This document shows, piece after piece, positions 16,774 through 23,567 of a DNA stretch of 32,721 bases (position 1 is the stretch's first letter; each line of letters starts with the position of its first letter). Origin of the DNA: Paludibacteraceae bacterium (GTDB lineage Bacteria > Bacteroidota > Bacteroidia > Bacteroidales > Paludibacteraceae); contig CAJOFT010000008.1 of the NCBI GenBank assembly GCA_905234025.1, positions 1 through 32,721 on the forward strand. Direction: 5' to 3'. The translations under genes were made by a program, and so were the position numbers. A model generated the notes under the pieces. It was not told the DNA's origin and ran no database searches. It saw only the letters and a list, made by a program, of their open reading frames with translations.

Positions 16774-17190
16774 ATGGCTAAAAAACTCATTGTATCCGTA
16801 TTTTTGACGCTCTTTGTAGCAGGAGCTATGGCACAAGGCGTCTCGTATATCACCACGCAGCAGTTCAAAGAGAAAATCTTTGATTATGCGAATGAAAAAG
16901 ACTGGAAATATCTCGGCACAACTCCTTGTGTGGTGGATTTCTACACCACTTGGTGCGGTCCTTGCAAACGCTTGGCGCCGATTATGGAGGAGCTCGCACA
17001 AGAGTACAAAGGCAAAGTCAATTTCTACAAAGCAGATACGGAGCAGGAGCGCGAATTGGCGTACGTGTTCCAGATTTCCAGCATTCCGCAGGTCCTCTAT
17101 GTGCCGAAAGAGGGACAACCTATTCTGCTCAAAGGACTCTATCCAAAAGAGGAAATCATGAAGATTATCGACGAGCATCTTCTCAAATGA
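16774..17190 (+). CDS. Periplasmic thioredoxin-fold protein
   Basis: Signal peptide MAKKLIVSVFLTLFVAGAMAQ; VVDFYTTWCGPCKRLAPIMEELA; SSIPQVLYV cis-Pro motif. Confidence 0.92.
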   Translation: MAKKLIVSVFLTLFVAGAMAQGVSYITTQQFKEKIFDYANEKDWKYLGTTPCVVDFYTTWCGPCKRLAPIMEELAQEYKGKVNFYKADTEQERELAYVFQISSIPQVLYVPKEGQPILLKGLYPKEEIMKIIDEHLLK

Positions 17191-17232
17191 AAAAATGGGT
17201 AAATGCGAAAATGAGCAAATGCGAAAATCCTA
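17185..17232 (+). repeat. Period-8 repeat spanning the thioredoxin stop codon and the spacer before the antiporter gene
   Basis: AAATGAAA AAATGGGT AAATGCGA AAATGAGC AAATGCGA AAATCCTA (then AACTCTCC); stop TGA at 17188-17190 lies in unit 1. Confidence 0.8.
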
Positions 17233-17239
17233 ACTCTCC

Positions 17240-18868
17240 GTGTCTGTTGAATTTGTCCTGCTGATATTGTCGCTTCTGTTTTTTGCCAGTATTTTTACTG
17301 ACAAAATCGGTTACCGTTTCGGCGTTCCGGCATTGTTGCTGTTTTTGGCGGTCGGAATGTTCTTCGGACCGAATGGGGTAGGAGCTTGGTTCGGTTCTGA
17401 CGGAATCGGCTATATGCTGGATGTGAGCAGCGCGCAGGCTATCGGAACGGTGGCATTGTGTGTGATTCTGTTCTCCGGCGGCTTGGACACGAAGATTGCG
17501 GACATACAGCCCGTCTTTGCGCCCGGAATTACATTGGCTACTGTTGGCGTATTGCTCACCTGTGTTATCTCCGGCGTACTGATATATCTTATTTTCGGCT
17601 GGATGCATGCCATTGCATCCGTGAGCATATGGACAGCGCTCCTTATGGCGGCTACAATGTCCTCCACGGATTCGGCAAGCGTGTTCTCCATTCTGCGTAC
17701 CAACGGACTGAAACTCAAGCATAATCTGCGTCCGTTGTTGGAGTTGGAATCCGGCGCGAACGACCCGATGGCGTATATTCTGACCATCACACTCATCGAA
17801 ATCGTGAAGAACGATTCGATGGAAATAAGCGGATTAGCCATCTTCCAGGATATACTTGTGCAACTCGTCATGGGCGCGGTCATGGGCTTCCTCTTCGGCA
17901 AGTTCATCGTGTGGTTGCTCAACCGCGCAGACCTCAGCAACGAGAGCCTTTACCCGATTATGGTGCTCACGGCATGTATTTTCATTTTTGCTGCCACTTA
18001 CTATCTCAAAGGCAATCCCTATCTCGCGGTATATATCGGCGGACTGATTATCGGAAACAGCAAGTTCACCCGCAAACGCCAGACCAAATCGTTCTTTGAC
18101 GGACTGACGTGGCTCAGCCAGTTGGTGATGTTCCTCATGCTTGGTCTGATGGTGCGGCCGGTGGAACTTTTCAAACCCGAAGTGTGGCTGGCGTCATTCA
18201 TCATCTCGATTGTCATGGTGGTGTTCTCGCGGCCGTTCAGTGTCATGCTCTGCCTGCTGCCGTTCAAGCAGTTCAAGCAGGCGGACAGGCTGTTTGTCAG
18301 TTGGGTGGGGTTAAAAGGAGCCGTGCCGATTATCTTCGCAATCCTGTGCATGGCAAACGGCTTGCCGCATGCAGATATCGTGTTCAATGTGGTGTTCACA
18401 TGTACGATTGTTTCGCTCCTTGTGCAAGGCACAACGCTCAGCGCGATGGCGCGCAAGCTCAAATTGGTGCAGGCGGGAGACCCGAAAAAGAACAGACTCC
18501 AGTACTTCGACCTTGACCTGCCGGAGGAAATCGAATCCTCTGCCCGCGAACGGATAGTGGATGAAGCACTGATCCGGAACGGCTGCAAACTCAGGGAGAT
18601 TGCCATTCCCGAACATACACTGGTGATTATGGTCCGCCGCGAAGACACGTTCTTTGTGCCCAAGGGCGACACCGAACTGCAACTCAATGATGTACTGCTT
18701 GTCATTTCGGACAACAATGCTGAGAAAGTCGTGCAGGACCTTGAAGATGAAGAGTCTGAAATCCTTATGCACTGGTGGATGGACTTCACACGCCACACAG
18801 GACGTTTTATCAAAGTCCGCTGGCGCAAACTCATCGAAGATCAGAAAAAACGAAAAAAAACAATATGA
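17240..18868 (+). CDS. CPA-type potassium/proton antiporter (NhaP2/CvrA-like) with C-terminal TrkA_C domain
   Basis: 542 aa from GTG start; GVPALLLFLAVGMFFGPNGVG, ATMSSTDSASVFSILR, LELESGANDPMAYILT, WVGLKGAVPIIFA; C-terminal IPEHTLVIMVRREDTFFVPKGDTELQLNDVLLVI. Confidence 0.93.
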   Translation: MSVEFVLLILSLLFFASIFTDKIGYRFGVPALLLFLAVGMFFGPNGVGAWFGSDGIGYMLDVSSAQAIGTVALCVILFSGGLDTKIADIQPVFAPGITLATVGVLLTCVISGVLIYLIFGWMHAIASVSIWTALLMAATMSSTDSASVFSILRTNGLKLKHNLRPLLELESGANDPMAYILTITLIEIVKNDSMEISGLAIFQDILVQLVMGAVMGFLFGKFIVWLLNRADLSNESLYPIMVLTACIFIFAATYYLKGNPYLAVYIGGLIIGNSKFTRKRQTKSFFDGLTWLSQLVMFLMLGLMVRPVELFKPEVWLASFIISIVMVVFSRPFSVMLCLLPFKQFKQADRLFVSWVGLKGAVPIIFAILCMANGLPHADIVFNVVFTCTIVSLLVQGTTLSAMARKLKLVQAGDPKKNRLQYFDLDLPEEIESSARERIVDEALIRNGCKLREIAIPEHTLVIMVRREDTFFVPKGDTELQLNDVLLVISDNNAEKVVQDLEDEESEILMHWWMDFTRHTGRFIKVRWRKLIEDQKKRKKTI

Positions 18869-20475
18869 AAACGGTAGTTTTCTTAACCGGTGCGACCGGC
18901 ACGATGGGCTGGGCGGGTGTGCAGGAGATTCTGCGCTTCCCCGACAGATATACGTTGCGCGTGCTGGCGCGTCCGTCGCAGAAGAACAAGCAGAAACTCA
19001 CACCTTATATCAATGCCTTTGCGGAGGATACATTCCAGGTTGTTTGGGGCGACCTCACGTCCTATGACGATGTGCTCAAAGGTGTTACGGGGGCGGACAT
19101 CGTGCTGCATGTCGGCGGCATGGTTTCACCGCAGGCGGATTATCGTCCCAAAGCGACCCGCAAGACCAATCTCGCAGCCGCAACATACGTCCGGGACGCT
19201 GTGCTTGCGCAACCTGCGGACAAACAGCCGAAAGTGGTCTATGTCGGCTCTGTAGCGCAAATGGGCGACCGCCGCGAACCGCTTCACTGGGGACGCGCAG
19301 GCGACCCGATATGTGTTAGCGCCTATGACCACTACGGGCTCACCAAAGCATGGGCGGAACGTATCATCACCGACTCCGGCATCAAGAATTGGGTCTCGCT
19401 CCGTCAGTCAGGTATTCTCTATCCCGCAATTCTCAAAAACTATGACCCGATCATGTTCCATGTGCCTGTGCGTGGCGTGCTGGAGTGGGCGACAGTGGAG
19501 GACAGCGGACGGCTCCTGGAACGCATCTGCCGACCGACCGTGCCTGCGGAGTTCTGGAAGAACTATTATAACATCGGGTCAGGCGAACAGTACCGCATCT
19601 CGAACTATGAGTTTGAGTGCCTGCTGTTGGACGCTATCGGCTGCCCGAGACCCGAAAAGATATTCAATGCCAACTGGTTCACCACGCGCAATTTCCACGG
19701 TATGTGGTATCTGGACAGCGACAAACTGGAGGACTTCCTGCACTTCCGTGCCAACGTGCCCATTAAGGATTATTTCCGCCAATTGGCGAAGTCAGACACG
19801 GTGCCGTGGGGCATCAAGTTCGCATCCAAGACCCACATAGCGAAACTCGTGCCGCATATGGTCAAACTCGCAATGCGAAAGATGGCTAACTCCGAGGAGC
19901 ATGGTACGCAACGCTGGATAAAAGACCTGAACGCACAGGACGAATCCCGCAGGAAGAAAGCTGCACTGCGTGTGGCAGCCTATTACGGATCCTATGAAGC
20001 ATACAAGGCTATTCCCGATTGGAAGCATATGGATCTCTCGCATAACAGCAGCAAAGCGGTCATTATGAACCACGGCTATGACGAATCCAAATCGCTCTCC
20101 GAACTGACGCTTGCAGACATGCAGAAAGCTGCAGAGTTCCGCGGCGGCAAGTGCCTCGGTCTAACTTCCAACAGCGCCAGCGGTCTCACTTCCAACAGTC
20201 CGAAGGACGGTCACTTGTTGGACGCGCAACTCGTTTGGCAATGTGCCCAAGGGCACACCTTCAAGGCTTCGCCGCGGCTCATCCTGCTTGGTGGGCACTG
20301 GTGTCCCGACTGCTTCCCGTGGCCTTATGCCGACACGGATAAACCGGTGAACCCATGGAACTGGGACGCCGAAGCCAAGCGCAATCCGTTCTTTGCACAA
20401 CTCTGGAGTCCGCTTCACGATGTCAGTGAAAACAATACCTACGGACCCGAAATATTTGACGGTTGGGAGAAATAA
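18865..20475 (+). CDS. NAD-dependent epimerase/dehydratase family protein with C-terminal zinc-ribbon-like extension
   Basis: MKTVVFLTGATGTMGWAGVQEIL Rossmann motif, YDHYGLTKAWAE active-site YxxxK; C-terminal CAQGHTF...HWCPDC. Starts at the ATGA overlap with the antiporter (ORF track start 18775 is upstream). Confidence 0.88.
   Translation: MKTVVFLTGATGTMGWAGVQEILRFPDRYTLRVLARPSQKNKQKLTPYINAFAEDTFQVVWGDLTSYDDVLKGVTGADIVLHVGGMVSPQADYRPKATRKTNLAAATYVRDAVLAQPADKQPKVVYVGSVAQMGDRREPLHWGRAGDPICVSAYDHYGLTKAWAERIITDSGIKNWVSLRQSGILYPAILKNYDPIMFHVPVRGVLEWATVEDSGRLLERICRPTVPAEFWKNYYNIGSGEQYRISNYEFECLLLDAIGCPRPEKIFNANWFTTRNFHGMWYLDSDKLEDFLHFRANVPIKDYFRQLAKSDTVPWGIKFASKTHIAKLVPHMVKLAMRKMANSEEHGTQRWIKDLNAQDESRRKKAALRVAAYYGSYEAYKAIPDWKHMDLSHNSSKAVIMNHGYDESKSLSELTLADMQKAAEFRGGKCLGLTSNSASGLTSNSPKDGHLLDAQLVWQCAQGHTFKASPRLILLGGHWCPDCFPWPYADTDKPVNPWNWDAEAKRNPFFAQLWSPLHDVSENNTYGPEIFDGWEK
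20157..20204 (-). repeat. Tandem 2 x 24-bp repeat inside the epimerase gene (minus-strand reading GTTGGAAG T(G/T)AGACCG ...)
   Basis: CGGTCTAACTTCCAACAGCGCCAG / CGGTCTCACTTCCAACAGTCCGAA, encoding GLTSNSAS-GLTSNSPK; related to the trxB insert at 2682-2720. Confidence 0.75.
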
Positions 20476-20478
20476 GCC

Positions 20479-21729
20479 TTATTGTTTGGGCTTTTGTGAC
20501 GGACGGCGGTGGAAGAATTTCCGCCGCTGTTTCTTTGGTGCGCCTTTTTGTGGCTGCGGCGTATCAGGAGCGGGAGCTTCGCCCAATTCGGCTGGAAGTG
20601 GCAGACGCTCAATGTGCTTCTTGAGGAAAGACTCAATCTTGCGGAAGAAACGCCGGTCTTCAACGCTGACAAGCGTCACGGCGGCACCTATATTTTCTGC
20701 ACGCGCGGTACGCCCGATACGGTGTACGTAGTCCTCCGCGTCACGCGGCACGTCGTAATTGATGACCAACGGAATATCATCCACATCAATGCCGCGGGCG
20801 ACAATGTCCGTCGCAACGAGTACGTCTAATTTGCCATTGCGGAAGTCCAACATCACCTCGTCGCGCTCTTTCTGCTCCAAATCCGAGTGCATCGCGCGTG
20901 CGTTGATGCCTTTGAGACGCAAGGATTGGGTCAGGTCTTTGACGCGCTGCTTCTTGCCGACAAAAACAATGACTTTCTTGAGTGCCGTCTGGGACTGGGA
21001 CGCAAAATGTGCCAGCAGATGCTGCACCATCGCCGTCTTTTGCCCCTCATACAAATCCACAGCCATTTGGTGAATGGCTTCCGGCGGACGGGAAACCGCA
21101 ATCTGCACCTCGACAGGGTTGTGCATGATCGCTTTTGCCATCTTGCGGATGTCCGCAGGCATGGTTGCCGAGAACATAATCTTCTGGCAGTTTGCAGGCA
21201 GACGTTTGTATATCGACATGATATCGTCGTAGAACCCCATGTCAAGCATACGGTCAGCTTCGTCAAGAATAAAATATTTGACGCCGGAGAAATCCGGATC
21301 GTAGATGTTGATGAGACTGAGCAGGCGTCCGGGAGTGGCGATAACGATGTCCGCACCTTTGGTAATGCCGGAGGTCTGGTTGCCCCAGGCTCCGCCGTCA
21401 TTGCCGCCATACACAGCTACGGACGAGAACGGTACATAGTAGCCGAATCCTTCCATCTGCTGGTCAATCTGCTGGGCTAATTCGCGGGTCGGCGCCATAA
21501 TGATGGCGTTCAGTTTGTCGGGGTCGTGGTCGTCGTAGGCAAGGTTCGTGAGCAAGGGTAGGATATACGCAGCCGTTTTGCCGGTGCCGGTCTGGGCACA
21601 GGAAATGACATCATGACCGTCCAAAATGACAGGAATAGTTTTCTCTTGCACCGGGGTACACTCGTCAAAGTGCATGTCCCACAGGGCATCCAGCACATCA
21701 TCGGAAAGGGGTAGCTCGTCGAAATACAT
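20479..21729 (-). CDS. DEAD-box RNA helicase (RhlE-like)
   Basis: AQTGTGKTAAYILP, PTRELAQQI, ATPGRLLSLI, DEADRMLDMGF, SATMP, VATDIVARGIDVDDI, HRIGRTAR. Confidence 0.96.
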   Translation of the reverse strand: MYFDELPLSDDVLDALWDMHFDECTPVQEKTIPVILDGHDVISCAQTGTGKTAAYILPLLTNLAYDDHDPDKLNAIIMAPTRELAQQIDQQMEGFGYYVPFSSVAVYGGNDGGAWGNQTSGITKGADIVIATPGRLLSLINIYDPDFSGVKYFILDEADRMLDMGFYDDIMSIYKRLPANCQKIMFSATMPADIRKMAKAIMHNPVEVQIAVSRPPEAIHQMAVDLYEGQKTAMVQHLLAHFASQSQTALKKVIVFVGKKQRVKDLTQSLRLKGINARAMHSDLEQKERDEVMLDFRNGKLDVLVATDIVARGIDVDDIPLVINYDVPRDAEDYVHRIGRTARAENIGAAVTLVSVEDRRFFRKIESFLKKHIERLPLPAELGEAPAPDTPQPQKGAPKKQRRKFFHRRPSQKPKQ

Positions 21730-21732
21730 GGG

Positions 21733-23070
21733 TTATAAATTCCTTATCCGCCACTCGTTGGGATATTGGTTGTTCAGCCGGTTGCCGACATTCTTCGCGA
21801 AGCCGATAGGCACGTCCTCATATGTCAGCAGAATCGTTCCCATCGGCACGTTTTCCGGCACTAAAGTCTCTGTTCGCAGGTAGCTCAACGCCTGCTCGCG
21901 TTGCAAGTCCACCCTGTGGAACGCCTCGCGCTTGAGGTCTTTGACCATACTGAGGCTATGCTGCGGTACGACACCTTTGCCGCGTTCCTCACCGATTCCG
22001 AAACCGGTCAGTACGCAGGTCATGTTCGTGCACAGACTGTCAATCAGTGCCTTGTGCTTCATAGGGTAGGCGGTCATGAAGCGGTCGTTCTGCCGTATCG
22101 CCCATGCTTCGGGGTGCTGCACCCACGTCCGCATGACTTTCTCATATTCAGGATTGCAGAACGTCGGACGTTTCGGCTCTTTGATCTTATATGGTGCGAA
22201 CGGTTCGAGGTTCTTGCGGAACGCACAGATATAGAACCCTTCGCCTTTGACTTTGTGCGGGTAGAAATGGTAGCCCGGGAAACCTTCCTCAATGCCCCAG
22301 GACGGCTCGTAATGCAATGGCAGCACCTCCGCACCCAGACATTCCGCTATCCATTGGGCGTTCTCTTCGTCCTCTTCGCGGTTGAACGTGCACGTCGAAT
22401 AAATCAGCACACCGCCCGGCTTCAGCGCTTCCCAGACGTTCATCAAGATACTGCGTTGCCGTTCAGCGCACATCTTCACGTTCTTTAGGCTCCATTCTTT
22501 GCGGGATTCGGGGTCTTTGCGGAACATCCCTTCGCCCGAACACGGCGCGTCAACCAATATGCAGTCGAACAGGTTCATGCAATGCTCGCCGAAATCTTCT
22601 GCGGGGTTGTGTGTGACTACCGTATTGCCGTTGCCCCATTTCTGGATGTTTTCGCTCAGAATGAACAGCCGCTGCCGCACGACTTCGTTGCTGACCAACA
22701 GACCTGCGTCTCCCAGATGCTGGCTGATAAGCGTGGATTTGCCGCCGGGAGCCGCGCACAGGTCTAATACAATGCTTTCGGGGGACACATACTGGTCCAA
22801 AGCCTGTTGTACGAACATCGAACTGGCTTCCTGCACGTAGTAGCAACCGGCATGGAACAGCGGGTCGGTAGTGAAAGAAATGCGTTCCGTCAGGTAGTAG
22901 CCGTCGATATGCCACGGCACCTCTTCGGTGTCGCACGGGAAGGTCAGGACGTCCTTTTTGTCGTTCAGCCGGATGGATGTCACCGGCTCTGTTTCCAGGG
23001 CACGGAACAATTGTTCGGCTTCACTGCCCAACTCCTGACGCATACTATCCAAAAACTCCAACGGAAGCAT
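21733..23070 (-). CDS. rRNA cytosine-C5 methyltransferase, RsmF/NOL1-NOP2-Sun family
   Basis: MLPLEFLDSMRQELGSEAEQLFRALE start at 23070; VLDLCAAPGGKSTLISQHL, VDAPCSGEGMFRKDP, YSTCTFNREEDE. ORF track start (23154) lies upstream of the predicted promoter. Confidence 0.93.
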   Translation of the reverse strand: MLPLEFLDSMRQELGSEAEQLFRALETEPVTSIRLNDKKDVLTFPCDTEEVPWHIDGYYLTERISFTTDPLFHAGCYYVQEASSMFVQQALDQYVSPESIVLDLCAAPGGKSTLISQHLGDAGLLVSNEVVRQRLFILSENIQKWGNGNTVVTHNPAEDFGEHCMNLFDCILVDAPCSGEGMFRKDPESRKEWSLKNVKMCAERQRSILMNVWEALKPGGVLIYSTCTFNREEDEENAQWIAECLGAEVLPLHYEPSWGIEEGFPGYHFYPHKVKGEGFYICAFRKNLEPFAPYKIKEPKRPTFCNPEYEKVMRTWVQHPEAWAIRQNDRFMTAYPMKHKALIDSLCTNMTCVLTGFGIGEERGKGVVPQHSLSMVKDLKREAFHRVDLQREQALSYLRTETLVPENVPMGTILLTYEDVPIGFAKNVGNRLNNQYPNEWRIRNL

Positions 23071-23108
23071 TTTTACTGTACTTTTTCTCGCTTTTTCAAA
23101 TTCAAGCC

Positions 23109-23141
23109 GCAAAATTACTACAAAAATTTTGATTACGCAAA
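23109..23141 (-). promoter_or_regulatory. Promoter for the rsmF-like / DEAD helicase operon
   Basis: GCAAAATTA (revcomp TAATTTTGC) at 23109-23117; CAAA (revcomp TTTG) at 23138-23141; 20-nt spacer. Confidence 0.85.
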
Positions 23142-23167
23142 AAAAATCGCACATTTCCGTGCGATTT
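23139..23167 (-). terminator. Rho-independent terminator (minus strand)
   Basis: AAATCGCAC-ggaaat-GTGCGATTT followed by a T run on the minus strand (8 T in total at 23146-23139, overlapping the stem). Confidence 0.75.
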
Positions 23168-23237
23168 CCTTTTTACCTGCCCAAAATATCCTATTGTCAA
23201 TTAAAAACTCACCCTGCCAATTCCCGTAGCATCTCGG

Positions 23238-23270
23238 GACTTCACTGGGACTTCTCCAAGACTTCTCCGG
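23238..23270. repeat. Period-11 tandem repeat, 3 units, inside the candidate sRNA
   Basis: GACTTCACTGG / GACTTCTCCAA / GACTTCTCCGG. Confidence 0.75.
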
Positions 23271-23311
23271 CATTTTCCTTGTTTTGGGAATAACTCATCT
23301 TTTTATTCGCC

Positions 23312-23344
23312 ATAAAAGTACTACATTTTTTTGAATTATACAAA
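23312..23344 (-). promoter_or_regulatory. Promoter-like element upstream of the candidate sRNA
   Basis: ATAAAAGTA (revcomp TACTTTTAT) at 23312-23320; CAAA (revcomp TTTG) at 23341-23344; 20-nt spacer. The -7 box lacks the TTTGC ending. Confidence 0.5.
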
Positions 23345-23408
23345 TTAAATTATTCAATTTCAATAATTTATTTTGAATAATTGCATTTTTATGGTTTTAC
23401 CTCCCCAC

Positions 23409-23445
23409 AAAAAGAGTGCAGTTCTGCTTAAAAACTGCACTCTTT
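23409..23445 (-). terminator. Intrinsic terminator for the 872-aa protein gene / secreted-protein operon
   Basis: Perfect 13-bp stem AAAGAGTGCAGTT / AACTGCACTCTTT (23411-23423 / 23433-23445), T5 run on the minus strand. Confidence 0.75.
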
Positions 23446-23456
23446 CATGAATCTAT

Positions 23457-23539
23457 AACTCGTTAACTCCTTAATTCTCTAACTCATTAACTCCTTAATT
23501 CTCTAACTCATTAACTCCTTAATTCTCTAACTCGTTAAC
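23457..23539. repeat. 3.5 copies of a 24-bp tandem repeat built of three octamers (AACTCRTT AACTCCTT AATTCTCT)
   Basis: Units 23457-23480, 23481-23504, 23505-23528, partial 23529-23539; only a G/A change between copies. Confidence 0.9.
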
Positions 23540-23567
23540 GCGTGTGCGCTTGTCCTGTAAGTGGGTT

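Larger units (their letters stand above)
23139..23305 (-). ncRNA. Candidate orphan small RNA (~165 nt) between a promoter-like site and a terminator
   Basis: TTTG-N20-TACTTTTAT at 23344-23312 (minus) and intrinsic terminator at 23167-23139; no credible protein-coding ORF in between (only an 18-codon one). Confidence 0.4.

Noticed and set aside
16647-16868. N-terminal extension of TsaB in the ORF track
   Set aside because: Region contains a canonical promoter for tsaB and the divergent thioredoxin promoter; conserved TsaB starts at MVILAIETST.
23457-23539. CRISPR array interpretation of the 24-bp repeats
   Set aside because: Copies are directly contiguous with no spacers, and no cas genes are present.
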